Assembly: GCA_036015235.1 (NCBI GenBank)
Contig: CP107926.1
Span: 4,122,001-4,186,000 of the forward strand
Reading direction: 5' to 3'
Length of the DNA stretch: 64,000 nt
Source: Streptomyces sp. NBC_00433
GTDB taxonomy: Bacteria; Actinomycetota; Actinomycetes; Streptomycetales; Streptomycetaceae
Positions 24,761 through 33,322 of the stretch are shown here, piece by piece. Within the stretch, counting starts at the first letter, position 1. The number at the start of each line of letters is the position of its first letter. Below the pieces are notes generated by a model, which had not been told where the DNA came from, ran no database searches, and was given only the letters and a program-made list of their open reading frames with translations. A program made the translations under genes and the position numbers.

Positions 24761-24786
24761 CCACATGAGTCGCCGTACTCATGTGG
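24761..24786. promoter_or_regulatory. Perfect 10-bp-arm palindrome CCACATGAGT-N6-ACTCATGTGG
   Basis: Arms 24761-24770 and 24777-24786 are exact complements with a 6-base spacer. The position 30 bases before the small membrane-protein start suggests an operator. A hairpin terminator for the lysA-like gene is the alternative. Confidence 0.5.
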
Positions 24787-24869
24787 CCCCCGCGCGGGCG
24801 GCCCGGTGCCGGATCCGTGGCCCGGTCCTGGCCCGGTCCCGTTCTCCGGGCCCACTTCTCCAGGCCCTT

Positions 24870-26255
24870 TCACAGCCCCACGTCCCTGCGGCTCATGTCG
24901 TCCAGCGACTCCCGGCGGACGAGCAGCCGCGCGGTGCCGCCGCTGACCGCCACCACCGGCGGGCGGCCGACCATGTTGTAGCCGGAGGCCATGGACAGCT
25001 GGTAGGCGCCGGCGGCGGGTACGGCCAGCAGGTCGCCAGGACGTATGTCGTCCGGCAGCATCGCCCGGTCCGCCAGGATGTCGCCGGCCTCGCAGTGCCG
25101 GCCCACCACCGCGGCGGGCGCGAGCGCGGCCGGGCTGTGGCGGCCGATCAGCCGGGGCGCGTACCGCACCCCGTAGAGCGCGGGCCTGGGGTTGTCGCCC
25201 ATGCCGCCGTCGACGGCGACGAAGGTGCCGCCCGGCGACCGCTTGACCGACAGCACCCGGTAGACCGCCACGCCGGCCGGGCCGACGACCGCCCGCCCCG
25301 GTTCCAGGGTGAGCCGGGGCACCGGCAGCCGCGCGTGGGCGCAGCCGTCCGCCAGCTCGGCCCTGACCCGCTCGGCCAGCACCCGGATGTCCAGCGGCCG
25401 GTCCCCCGGGCGGTAGGCGATGGCGTGCCCGCCGCCGATGTCGAGCTGGGGCAGCACCAGGCCGTGCTGGTCGCGTACGTGCGCCATCAGGCCGACCATC
25501 CGGCGTACGGCGGCGGCGTAGGGCCGGACCGAGGTGATCTGCGAGCCGATGTGGCAGTGCAGGCCCACCAGTTCCAGATGCGGCTGGCCGACGATCCTGG
25601 CGATCGCGTGCTGGGCCGAGCCGTCGGCGATCGACAGGCCGAACTTCTGGTCGTCGGTGCCGGTGCGTATCGCCGCGTGGCCGCCGGCCGATATGCCGGG
25701 CACCACCCGCACCATGACCTGCTGCCGGTCGGTGCGCGGCACGATCGCGGCCAGCCTGGCGATCTCCGCCATGCCGTCCACCACGATCCGCCCGACGCCG
25801 AGCCGCACCGCGGTCGCCAGGTCCTCCGGGCTCTTGGCATTGCCGTGCATCACGATCCGCTCGGCCGGGAAGCCGGTGGCGACGGCCAGGCCCAGCTCAC
25901 CCGCCGAGCACACGTCGAGGCCCAGGCCCTCCTCCTGCGCCCAGTGCACGACGGCACGGCACAGGAAGGCCTTGGCGGCGTAGACGACGTCGGCGTCGGG
26001 GAAGGCCGCGCGGTAGGCGCGGCAGCGGTCCCGGATCTCGCCTTCGTCCAGGACGTAGACGGGGGTGCCGAAACGGTCGGCTGCCTCGGCCAGGGAGACA
26101 CCGGCGACGGTGACGTCGCCCTCCCCGGCGGGGCGCGCGGAGGCCGGCCACACGGGCAGCGCGCCGGGGTCCTCGGAGCCGCCGGGCCGCCCGGAAGCAC
26201 CGGGCTTCCCGGGCTGCGGCACCTGGGCGGTGGGGATCATCGATGAGACGGACAT
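24870..26255 (-). CDS. lysA: Diaminopimelate decarboxylase
   Basis: A 461-residue alanine-racemase-fold PLP enzyme that converts meso-diaminopimelate to lysine and CO2. Visible are the PLP lysine in 'VYAAKAFLC' (Lys95), 'HCHIGSQI' (about 240), the glycine-rich phosphate loop 'DIGGGHAI', 'EPGRAVVGPAGV', the active-site 'CEAGDILA' (normally CESGD) and 'GAYQLSMASGYN'. The first ~45 residues are a Pro/Gly-rich extension not found in usual LysA. The gene is not in a lysine operon. It lies 3 kb from a cluster that probably consumes lysine, so it may be a precursor-supply copy rather than the housekeeping one. Confidence 0.85.
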   Translation of the reverse strand: MSVSSMIPTAQVPQPGKPGASGRPGGSEDPGALPVWPASARPAGEGDVTVAGVSLAEAADRFGTPVYVLDEGEIRDRCRAYRAAFPDADVVYAAKAFLCRAVVHWAQEEGLGLDVCSAGELGLAVATGFPAERIVMHGNAKSPEDLATAVRLGVGRIVVDGMAEIARLAAIVPRTDRQQVMVRVVPGISAGGHAAIRTGTDDQKFGLSIADGSAQHAIARIVGQPHLELVGLHCHIGSQITSVRPYAAAVRRMVGLMAHVRDQHGLVLPQLDIGGGHAIAYRPGDRPLDIRVLAERVRAELADGCAHARLPVPRLTLEPGRAVVGPAGVAVYRVLSVKRSPGGTFVAVDGGMGDNPRPALYGVRYAPRLIGRHSPAALAPAAVVGRHCEAGDILADRAMLPDDIRPGDLLAVPAAGAYQLSMASGYNMVGRPPVVAVSGGTARLLVRRESLDDMSRRDVGL

Positions 26256-26269
26256 GCCGGTCCCCTTCC

Positions 26270-26626
26270 TCAGCCGATCAGCAGGTCGAAGGCGAAGTCC
26301 GCGGACGCGGACCCGCCGCCGCCGGCCGACAGGGGGCGGGCGCGCGGCGCGGAGAACTGCGGGTCGACGGTGAGGACACCGACCCCCAGCGGCCGGGCGA
26401 GCGCGCGCAGCGCGGGCTCGGAGAGCCTGATCCAGTCCTGGTCGGCGCCCAGGGTGGCGGTGAGCCGCTCGCGGGAGGTGAAGCCGACCGCGGTACGCGT
26501 CCCCAGCGGCGTACGGAAGAAGCGGGCCGCACAGCCCGCGGGTCCCGACCGGACGGGGACGAAGAGCGGTCCGGCCGGGACGCGTTGGGCGGGTTCGGGG
26601 TCCTCGGTGTGATCGAGAACAGCCAT
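26270..26626 (-). CDS. SAV_915-family protein
   Basis: A 118-residue SseB-like small protein typical of streptomycetes ('PAGPLFVPVRSGPAGCAARF', 'TAVGFTSRERLTATLGADQDWI', 'LGVGVLTVDPQF'). Function is unknown; the fold resembles SseB N-terminal domains used as secretion or regulatory adaptors. It has a strong ribosome site CCTGGAGGAAC before the ATG. It precedes the lysA-like gene by 14 bases and is probably co-transcribed. Confidence 0.75.
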   Translation of the reverse strand: MAVLDHTEDPEPAQRVPAGPLFVPVRSGPAGCAARFFRTPLGTRTAVGFTSRERLTATLGADQDWIRLSEPALRALARPLGVGVLTVDPQFSAPRARPLSAGGGGSASADFAFDLLIG

Positions 26627-26915
26627 GGTGTTCCTCCAGGTGCAGAGCTTCGGCGGCACTCGCGGCGGGGCGGCCGCGAGTACCTCGATCACGCTATTCC
26701 CCCGCACCTGGTGCGCCTGGGGCCCCTGACGCGCGCTTGACGCCGGCGGCCCCGGCGCTGACGCGACGCTGACGCGGCGGACGCGCCCGCGCGGGGCGGG
26801 ACCATCCGGACGGAATTCCCGCTGTCGCGTGCATGGGCGGCAAGTCCGGGTAACCGGAGGTGAAGGCCCGGGGCGGGCCGGTCGTCGGGACCACGTCGCG
26901 GAAAGGGTGGGTCTC

Positions 26916-27239
26916 ATGCCCAGAGGTTCCAGCGCCAAGCGCGAGCGCCAGTACGAGCACATCAAGGACAGCGCTGAGCGCCGCGGCGAGTCCGAGTCGC
27001 GGGCGGAGGAGATCGCCGCCCGTACGGTCAACAAGGAGCGGGCCAGGTCCGGCGAGTCCAGGACGGCCGGCCGCTCCTCCCTGCAGGACATGTCGTCCTC
27101 GCGGCGCGGCGGCAAGCGCTCGCACACCGGCGCGGGCGGCCCGACGAAGGCGCAGCTCTACAACGAGGCCAGGCAGCGCGGCGTCAAGGGCCGCTCGACG
27201 ATGACGAAGTCCGAGCTGAGCAGGGCGCTGGGGCGCTGA
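26916..27239 (+). CDS. Plasmid-stabilisation-like basic protein
   Basis: A 107-residue, highly charged protein ('MPRGSSAKRERQYEHIKDS') with an N-terminal helical Arg/Glu-rich half and a C-terminal Rho-N/SAP-like segment ('TKAQLYNEARQRGVKGRSTM'). That segment usually binds nucleic acid. Homologues in streptomycetes are commonly named plasmid stabilisation protein without proof. The start at 26916 is preferred over an upstream ATG at 26829 because the family motif begins there and AAAGGGTGG precedes it. It is followed after three bases by the DUF6328 gene. Confidence 0.7.
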   Translation: MPRGSSAKRERQYEHIKDSAERRGESESRAEEIAARTVNKERARSGESRTAGRSSLQDMSSSRRGGKRSHTGAGGPTKAQLYNEARQRGVKGRSTMTKSELSRALGR

Positions 27240-27242
27240 GGC

Positions 27243-27806
27243 GTGACGGGACGACGGACACCGGGCGGACGCTCACCGGACGGGCCCGCGTCAGACGGGT
27301 CGACGCCCGACGGTCCGGCGTCCGACGGTCCTGACGACCCCGGGAGGCACGAGACCGCCGAGGAGAGGGCCGACCGCCGCTGGGGCGACCTGCTCCAGGA
27401 GCTGCGGGTCGCCCAGACCGGTGTGCAGATCCTCTTCGGCTTCCTGCTGACCGTCGTCTTCCAGCAGCGCTTCACCGACCTGTCCGACACCGACCGCCAC
27501 CTCTACGTGGCCACCGTCGTCGTCGGCGCGGCGACCACCGGCGCCCTCGTCGGCCCGGTGGCCATGCACCGGCTGCTCACCGGCCGCCGCCTCAAGCCCG
27601 AGACGGTGGTGTGGGCGTCCCGGATGACCGTGCTCGGCCTGGGCCTGCTGCTGTGCACGATGGCCTGCTCGCTGCTGCTGGTGCTGCGGCTGGCCGTCCA
27701 CGACACGGTCGCGGCCTGGCTCGCGGGCGGCATGGTCTGCTGGTTCACGCTGTGCTGGCTGGTCTTTCCGCTGTGGGCCAGGCACCACAGCGGATCACGC
27801 GGCTGA
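27243..27806 (+). CDS. DUF6328 membrane protein
   Basis: A 187-residue protein with a low-complexity Pro/Asp/Gly N-terminus (1-40), the conserved 'RWGDLLQELRVAQTGVQILF' block and four transmembrane segments (about 58-76, 85-105, 122-145 and 152-172). DUF6328 proteins are common in actinobacteria and have no known activity. The GTG start follows the upstream stop by three bases. The 3' end overlaps the convergent MBL gene by 12 bases. Confidence 0.75.
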   Translation: MTGRRTPGGRSPDGPASDGSTPDGPASDGPDDPGRHETAEERADRRWGDLLQELRVAQTGVQILFGFLLTVVFQQRFTDLSDTDRHLYVATVVVGAATTGALVGPVAMHRLLTGRRLKPETVVWASRMTVLGLGLLLCTMACSLLLVLRLAVHDTVAAWLAGGMVCWFTLCWLVFPLWARHHSGSRG

Positions 27807-28598
27807 GCCCGCCGGCTGGAGGCGGTCGATCAGCCCTGCGGCGGTGAAGGCGGCCACGATGTCGTCGCGGCTCTCGGTGAAGTGGGCCCAGCTGTCGCAG
27901 TGCGCGGCGACGACCCGGCGGGCGCCGAGGATCACGGCGGCCTCCGCCGCCTGGGCGCTGTCGAGTACGAGCGCCGCGCCGCCGTAGAGGACCGGGAAGC
28001 GCGGAGCGCCGGCGAAGATCACGGCGGTGTCGACCGGGCCGAACCGCCCGGCGATCTCCCGGACCGCGTCGAGCGAGGCGTTGTCGCCGCTGACGTAGAC
28101 GGTCGGCAGGCCCTCCCCGGTCAGGACGAAGCCGACGACCTGCCCGCTGATCGGCTCGACGTCCGCGCGCGCCCCCGGCCCGTGGATCGCGGGCACGGCG
28201 GTCACGGTGACGGTGCCGCCGCCGGGCCGGTCAAGCTCGACGGCCTCCCAGTCGGCGAGCCCCCTGGCCGCCTCCCCCAGCCGCTGCCCGGCGTCGGGCG
28301 TGGTCAGCGTCAGCGGTACGCCGGCGAGCAGGGCGCGCCCCGCATTGTCGAGGTTGTCGGCGTGCTCGTCGTGCGAGAGCAGGACGACGTCGATCCGCCC
28401 GAGGTCGGCGGGGTCGGCGGTGGAAGGCGCGGTCTTGGTCAGCACGGGACGCCCGGGGCGCCGGTAGTCGCCGGGCCCGTCGAAGGTCGGGTCGGTCAGG
28501 AACCGCAGGCCGCCGTAGTCGAAGACGGTGGTCGGGCCGCCGAGGACGCGGACGGCGAGGGCCTGGGGGTCTGCGGTGTGGTTCCGGGCAGTCGACAT
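27795..28598 (-). CDS. MBL-fold metallohydrolase (UlaG/YycJ-like)
   Basis: A 267-residue metallo-beta-lactamase-fold protein. 'LLSHDEHADNLDNAG' (a variant of HxHxDH), 'AIHGPG' and 'VYVSGDN' provide metal ligands, and 'VAAHCDSWAHF' is the late His. The family includes L-ascorbate-6-phosphate lactonase-like hydrolases and N-acylphosphatidylethanolamine phospholipase-like enzymes; the substrate here is unknown. The ATG at 28598 is preferred; longer forms would run into the operator. It is divergent from the CGNR regulator and probably controlled by it. Confidence 0.75.
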   Translation of the reverse strand: MSTARNHTADPQALAVRVLGGPTTVFDYGGLRFLTDPTFDGPGDYRRPGRPVLTKTAPSTADPADLGRIDVVLLSHDEHADNLDNAGRALLAGVPLTLTTPDAGQRLGEAARGLADWEAVELDRPGGGTVTVTAVPAIHGPGARADVEPISGQVVGFVLTGEGLPTVYVSGDNASLDAVREIAGRFGPVDTAVIFAGAPRFPVLYGGAALVLDSAQAAEAAVILGARRVVAAHCDSWAHFTESRDDIVAAFTAAGLIDRLQPAGSAA

Positions 28599-28609
28599 CA
28601 GGAGCTTCC

Positions 28610-28664
28610 TCACGGATGAGAGCCAGTGCTTCCGTGAGGGAGAGTAAGCGCTTCTCACGGATGA
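28610..28664. promoter_or_regulatory. Three-copy operator TCACGGA between MBL and CGNR genes
   Basis: TCACGGATGA occurs at 28610-28619 and 28655-28664 in the same direction. The reverse complement TCCGTGA lies between them at 28631-28637. The sites fill the space between the two divergent starts and are a good candidate for binding by the CGNR protein. Confidence 0.6.
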
Positions 28665-28687
28665 AGGCAAGACGTACCATGAGGTCC

Positions 28688-29389
28688 ATGACGGAGAACG
28701 TGATCGCGGCGGAGGCGGCCGAGACGGACGCGCCGCCCGCGGACCCGACCACCGGAGCGCCGCGCGTACGGCGGGGTGACGTACCGCCGGAGGCGGCCTC
28801 GCACGGGCAGCCGCACGTACCGCCCCCCGCGCCGGGTGCGGACCTGTACGTGGCCCTGGACTTCGCCAACAGCTCCATCGCCGTGCCCGGCGGCCAGGTC
28901 ATCGACCTGCTCGCGACGCCGGCCGCCGCCGAGGAGTGGCTGGTGGGCCACGGCCTCGCGCCGGTCGGCGCCGGGCTCCAGGAGGTCTGCGCGGCCAGGC
29001 TGCGCGGCCTGCGGGACCAGGTGCGCGCGCTGATCGCCGCCCGCGTCGGCGAACGCCCCGCCCCCGCCGACGCGTTGGCCGCCGTCAACGACGCGCTCAC
29101 CCGGGCGCCCGCCGCCCGCCTGCTGCGCTGGGACCCCGAACTCGGCCTGCACCGCGAGACGTCCCACCCGGTCACGCAGATCACCGAGCACGCCCTGGCC
29201 GCCCTCGCCGCCGACACCGCCGACCTGCTGACCGGCCCGGACGCCGACCGCCTCACCGCCTGCGGCTCCGCCCCCTGCACCCGCCACCTCCTCCGGCACG
29301 GCCGCCGCCACTGGTGCTCCACCCGCTGCGGCGACCGCGCCCGCGCCGCCCGCGCCTACGCCCGCCGCACGCGGCCCGTCACGCACTGA
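28688..29389 (+). CDS. CGNR zinc-finger/ABATE-domain regulator
   Basis: A protein of about 233 residues. After a Pro-rich N-terminus comes the ABATE-like ligand domain ('LYVALDFANSSIAVPGGQ'), then the C-terminal CGNR-type zinc finger with Cys/His at 'CGSAPCTRHLL' and 'HWCSTRCGDRARAARAYAR'. Such proteins act as small-molecule-responsive transcription factors. ATG codons at 28679 and 28688 are both possible. It is divergent from the MBL hydrolase across a three-copy inverted/direct operator. Confidence 0.75.
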   Translation: MTENVIAAEAAETDAPPADPTTGAPRVRRGDVPPEAASHGQPHVPPPAPGADLYVALDFANSSIAVPGGQVIDLLATPAAAEEWLVGHGLAPVGAGLQEVCAARLRGLRDQVRALIAARVGERPAPADALAAVNDALTRAPAARLLRWDPELGLHRETSHPVTQITEHALAALAADTADLLTGPDADRLTACGSAPCTRHLLRHGRRHWCSTRCGDRARAARAYARRTRPVTH

Positions 29390-29426
29390 CCCGCCCTACG
29401 ATGGGGCCGGGGGCAACACCGGTGCC

Positions 29427-30061
29427 GTGCGGGGGGATCGAGGACTGTGCGATCACGGGCGAGGGCGGCCGTCACGGCCGCGCACGGCGGCGGCACGCGC
29501 GGGGCTGACGACGGAGCGACTGGTCGGAGCGGGGGCGGAGCCGGCCGACGAGGTCGGCTTCGACCAGGTGACCGCCTCCGCGGTGGCCAGGCACTTCGAC
29601 GTCAAGGTCGCGAGCCTCTGCTCGCACCTGAGGAACACGCACGACCTCAGGACCAGGATCGCCCTGCTCGCCCTGGAGGAGATGGCCGACCGGTCCGCCG
29701 ACGCCCTCGCAGGCCGGGCCGGGAAGGACGCGCCGGCCGCCCTCGCCGACGTCTACCGCGACTACGCCCGCGAGCACCCCGGCCGCTATGCCGCCGCCCA
29801 ATACCGGCTCGACCCGGAAGCGGCCGCGGCCGGCGCCGGCGCCGGCACGCCCGGATGACCCGGGCCGTCGTGCGCGGCTACGACCTGGCGGAGCCGGAGC
29901 AGACGCACGCGGTCCGGATGCTGGGCAGCTTCTTCCACGGCTACGTCGGCCTGGAACCGGCCGGCGGCTTCAGCCACAGCGCCCCCGACTCGCAGGAGAC
30001 CTGGTCACGGCTGCTGGACGCCCTCGACGCGCTGCCGCGGAACTGGCCCGCGGCCCCCTGA
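29427..30061 (+). pseudogene. Frameshifted TetR-family regulator (WHG-type C-terminal domain)
   Basis: The N-terminal HTH half is in one frame ('LTTERLVGAGAEPADEVGFD' to 'HPGRYAAAQYRLDPEAAAAG') and stops at 29858. The C-terminal half continues in the +2 frame ('MTRAVVRGYDLAEPEQTHAV' ... 'FFHGYVGLEPAGGF') to 30061. The two pieces form one normal TetR protein if a base is added or removed within the GGCGCC-rich repeat around 29830-29846. In addition, no ATG/GTG stands at the usual start just before 'ARAGLT'. It is a pseudogene or, less likely, a sequencing error in a GC repeat. It lies beside an SGNH hydrolase gene. Confidence 0.7.
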
Positions 30062-30122
30062 CCCGCAACCCCGCCCGCATCCCGCCCGCATCCCCCCGCA
30101 CCCGAGCAACAGGTTGAGACCC

Positions 30123-31325
30123 ATGAGCACCCCAGAGCGCCACTGGACCACCACCCCCATCACCGCCGAACTCGTACGCGGCGCCCTTGAGTTGGAGCGG
30201 ACCGAGCACGGCCTGCTGCCGCACCGGCTGCCCGCCCGCGCGCGGGCCCAGTGCGCCGACCCGCAGCTCGCGCTGGCCGAGTCGCAGCCCTCCGGCGTAC
30301 GGCTGTCCTTCCGTACGGCCGCCACCGCCGTCGAGTTGGACACGCTGCCCACCAAGCGCGTCTACACCGGGGCCCCGCCCCGCCCGGACGGCGTCTACGA
30401 CCTGGTCGTCGACGGGCGGTTGGCCGGGCAGGGCAGCGTGTCGGGCGGCACCACCCTGACCGTCGACATGGCCACCTGGGCAACCGAGTTGACGCCCGGA
30501 CCGGTCGGCACCCTCAGCTTCACCGGGCTGGCCGGCGGCGACAAGGACGTCGAAATCTGGCTGCCGCACAACGAGATGACCGAACTCGTCGCCCTGCGCA
30601 CCGACGCCCCCGTCGAGCCCGCGGCAGAGCGCGGCCGCAAGGTGTGGCTGCACCACGGCAGTTCGATCAGCCACGGCTCCGAGGCCACCAGCCCCACCGC
30701 GACCTGGCCCGCCCGCGCCGCCTCCCTCGCCGGCGTGGAGCTGATCAACCTGGGCCTGGGCGGCAACGCCCTGCTCGACCCCTTCACCGCCCGCGCCCTG
30801 CGCGACACCCCCGCCGACCTGATCAGCGTCAAGATCGGCATCAACCTCGTCAACTCCGACCTGATGCGCCTGCGCGCCTTCGCCCCGGCCGTCCACGGCT
30901 TCCTCGACACCATCCGCGAAGGCCACCCGGGCACCCCCCTGCTGGTCGTCTCCCCGCTGCTGTGCCCGATCCACGAGGACACCCCGGGCCCCACCGACTT
31001 CGACCTCGAAGCGCTCGGCACCGGCAAGGTGTCCATGCGCGCGGCCGGCGACCCCGCCGACCGGGCCAGCGGCAAGCTGACCCTCACCGTCATCCGCGAC
31101 GAGCTGTCCCGCATCGTCACCGAGCGCCGCGCGGAGGACCCCCGCCTCCACTACCTCGACGGCCGCGCCCTCTACGGCCCCTCCGACGCCGCCGCCCTCC
31201 CCCTCCCGGACAACCTCCACCCCGACACCGCCACCCACGCCCACATCGCGACCCGCTTCGCGACCCTGGCCTTCGCCCCCGACGGCCCCTTCACCGCCGC
31301 CGCGCCGGCCTCTCCCGGGCGGTAG
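30123..31325 (+). CDS. SGNH/GDSL-family hydrolase
   Basis: A 400-residue protein with an N-terminal beta-sandwich of about 170 residues and a C-terminal SGNH domain. Block I is 'HHGSSISHGSE' (nucleophile Ser), block II Gly 'INLGLGGNAL', block III Asn 'KIGIN' and block V 'PDNLHPD' (catalytic Asp-x-x-His). There is no signal peptide, so it is probably cytosolic, hydrolysing esters or acetylated sugars. ATG at 30123; a TTG nine bases earlier is unlikely. It lies directly after the broken TetR gene, which may once have regulated it. Confidence 0.8.
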   Translation: MSTPERHWTTTPITAELVRGALELERTEHGLLPHRLPARARAQCADPQLALAESQPSGVRLSFRTAATAVELDTLPTKRVYTGAPPRPDGVYDLVVDGRLAGQGSVSGGTTLTVDMATWATELTPGPVGTLSFTGLAGGDKDVEIWLPHNEMTELVALRTDAPVEPAAERGRKVWLHHGSSISHGSEATSPTATWPARAASLAGVELINLGLGGNALLDPFTARALRDTPADLISVKIGINLVNSDLMRLRAFAPAVHGFLDTIREGHPGTPLLVVSPLLCPIHEDTPGPTDFDLEALGTGKVSMRAAGDPADRASGKLTLTVIRDELSRIVTERRAEDPRLHYLDGRALYGPSDAAALPLPDNLHPDTATHAHIATRFATLAFAPDGPFTAAAPASPGR

Positions 31326-31592
31326 CGGGCCGCCCTTTCAGGCCGCGCGGTCGAACCCGGGCGCGGGCCTGGCCGCCGGGGAGGTGGACGCCGCCCCGCT
31401 GCGGCTGCCCTTGCCCGGCCCGGGACGGGCGCGTGGCGGGACCACTGGCTGGCCGCGGACGAGCGGCGACGGCCGGCCGGTGCGGATCGGCGCCGGCCGG
31501 CGACGCCGATCCCGTCGCAGGGGACTTCGTCGCCTGCTGCCTGGACGAGCGGGACTGAGCGCGGCCGGGCGGGGCCGGGCGGGGGCGCCGTA

Positions 31593-31877
31593 TCAGCAGA
31601 ACCAGCCGTTCTGCACCCACCCGTGCCGGTTGATGTCGCCGTAGGCGAAGCCGTACACCCAGGAGCCGTTGACCTGCTCGACCAGGAAGGTCTGGCCCTG
31701 GAAGAGGGTGCCCATCCAGGCGCCGACGGGTTCGGTCCTGACGTAGAGGTCCTGGGCGCAGACGGTCTCCCGGACGCCGACGGTGCCGTTGGCGGCGCCC
31801 GCCGGATCGGCGGCGGTCAGCAGGGCGGCGGCGGCCAGCGCGGCGGCGCCGGCGCCCATCGATACGGTTCGCAGCAC
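31593..31877 (-). CDS. Small secreted SH3-like protein
   Basis: A 94-residue protein with a Sec signal (hydrophobic 8-28, cleavage after 'AGA'). The mature domain of about 65 residues reads 'LYVRTEPVGAWMGTLFQGQTFLVEQVNGSW', a bacterial SH3 pattern, with two Cys that can pair ('VCAQD' and the terminal Cys). The GTG start has GGGAG upstream. SH3b proteins often bind cell wall peptide. A second similar-sized secreted protein lies just upstream on the same strand. Confidence 0.65.
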   Translation of the reverse strand: MLRTVSMGAGAAALAAAALLTAADPAGAANGTVGVRETVCAQDLYVRTEPVGAWMGTLFQGQTFLVEQVNGSWVYGFAYGDINRHGWVQNGWFC

Positions 31878-31937
31878 GGTGAACTCCCGCTGGTCGTGGG
31901 GGTGTGAGGGCTGAGGGTCGAGCGGCGGGGCCGGGTC

Positions 31938-32255
31938 TCACCAGGAGCCGTAGCCGCCGATGCACTCGATCCGCAGGTAGCCCCAGTCGTTGGGCCCGAA
32001 GTCGAAGCTGGCGGCCCAGCCGTTGTAGACGGGGTGCGAACCCGGGGTGTGGCCGACCTTGTTGCCGTAGACCAGCGTGCGCAGCAGCCCCGACGGGCCG
32101 TTCGCGCTGTCGTAGTTGGCGTAGAAGCTGGCGCTCTGGCAGACCACGATGGCGTGCTCGGGCGGCACGACCGCCTCCGCGGAGGGCAGCAGGGCGCTCG
32201 CGGCGGGGACGGCCAGCAGGCAGGCGGCGATGAGCGTACGACGGCGTCGCGTCAT
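31938..32255 (-). CDS. Small secreted protein
   Basis: A 105-residue protein. 'MTRRRRTLIAACLLAVPAAS' is a Sec signal, cleaved near 'AEA'. The mature part contains two Cys and an aromatic C-terminus ('NGWAASFDFGPNDWGYLRIE'), reminiscent of SH3-like folds. It lies 60 bases upstream of the SH3 gene on the same strand, so both may be one unit. The function is unknown. Confidence 0.6.
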   Translation of the reverse strand: MTRRRRTLIAACLLAVPAASALLPSAEAVVPPEHAIVVCQSASFYANYDSANGPSGLLRTLVYGNKVGHTPGSHPVYNGWAASFDFGPNDWGYLRIECIGGYGSW

Positions 32256-32466
32256 GTCACGTCCAGGAGTGAGGGGTGTGCCGGACGATGCGGAAGTGCC
32301 GGGTGCTGCGAGCCCACTCTAGATTCTTGACCGATCCCTGACAACACATGCGGCCCCGGTCCGGACCCCCGCACGAGGGCGCGCGGCGCCAACGGGGAGC
32401 CCGGCACGGGGACTTCACCGAGCGTCCCTATCCTTCTCATGCCTACGAGAAGGGTTCCCCCGAACG

Positions 32467-33264
32467 ATGAAGCGCACCGTACTGACGACCGCACTGCTGT
32501 GCACGACCGCGGCCGTCGTACTGACCGGCTGCGGCGGCGAGAAGGACTCCGCGAGCAGCAGCACCTCCGCCCCGGCCGCCGCGACCTCGGCACCCGCCAC
32601 CACCGCCGCGGCGCCCGCGGGACCGCTGGACGGGCTCACCGCCCAGCAGATATCCGACAGGGCCACCGCCGCCATGAACGCCCTGACGTCCGTCCACGTG
32701 GCGGGCCAGGAGATGGACGGCAGCACGCCCGCCCACCTGGACGTCACCGTCGCGACCTCCGGCAAGTGCCTGGCCACCGTCGGTGAGGGCGGCGGCGACA
32801 TGAAGATCATCAGCACCACCGAGTACACGTACATGAAGGGCGACCCGACCTTCTGGAAGGCCCAGGGCAAGGACGGCGTGGCCCTCGGCGACGCGCTGCA
32901 CGGCCGCTGGCTGAAGAAGCCGGGGAAGGCGTCGTCCGACTCGGACCTCAAGGAATTCTGCGACCTCAAGACCTTCATGGCGGGCTTCACCGCGGACGAC
33001 GGCTCCCCGCTCACCAAGTCCGCGCCGGTCGAGCTGGACGGGCAGACCGTCATCCCGCTCACCCAGCACGACAGCGACGGCGACCTCGTCGTCTACATCG
33101 CCGACTCCGCCAAGCCGTACGCCCTGAAGCTCGAAGAGCCGGGCAGCGGCGGCCCCGGCACCGACGGCAGCGGCACCGTCACCTTCAGCGGCTTCGACAA
33201 GGCCCTCCACGTCTACGCCCCGCCGGCCGCCCAGACCGTCACGGAATCCGCCCTCTCCCTCTGA
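32467..33264 (+). CDS. Lipoprotein (LppX/LprG-like)
   Basis: A 265-residue lipoprotein: signal 'MKRTVLTTALLCTTAAVVLT' with lipobox LTGC (Cys at 22), a Ser/Ala/Thr linker, then a domain of about 210 residues ('LTAQQISDRATAAMNALTSV', 'VTFSGFDKALHVYAPP') like the LolA/LppX sandwich that carries lipids. It stands alone between divergent and convergent neighbours and ends before a terminator. Confidence 0.75.
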   Translation: MKRTVLTTALLCTTAAVVLTGCGGEKDSASSSTSAPAAATSAPATTAAAPAGPLDGLTAQQISDRATAAMNALTSVHVAGQEMDGSTPAHLDVTVATSGKCLATVGEGGGDMKIISTTEYTYMKGDPTFWKAQGKDGVALGDALHGRWLKKPGKASSDSDLKEFCDLKTFMAGFTADDGSPLTKSAPVELDGQTVIPLTQHDSDGDLVVYIADSAKPYALKLEEPGSGGPGTDGSGTVTFSGFDKALHVYAPPAAQTVTESALSL

Positions 33265-33274
33265 CCGGGCGCCC

Positions 33275-33315
33275 CCTCCCGGCGCTCCGGCCCCCCGCGC
33301 CGGAGCCCCGGGAGG
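33275..33315. terminator. Bidirectional terminator hairpin
   Basis: CCTCCCGGCGCTCCGGC (33275-33291) pairs with 33299-33315 with a single mismatch. It lies between two convergent genes. Confidence 0.75.
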
Positions 33316-33322
33316 GCGGGTG

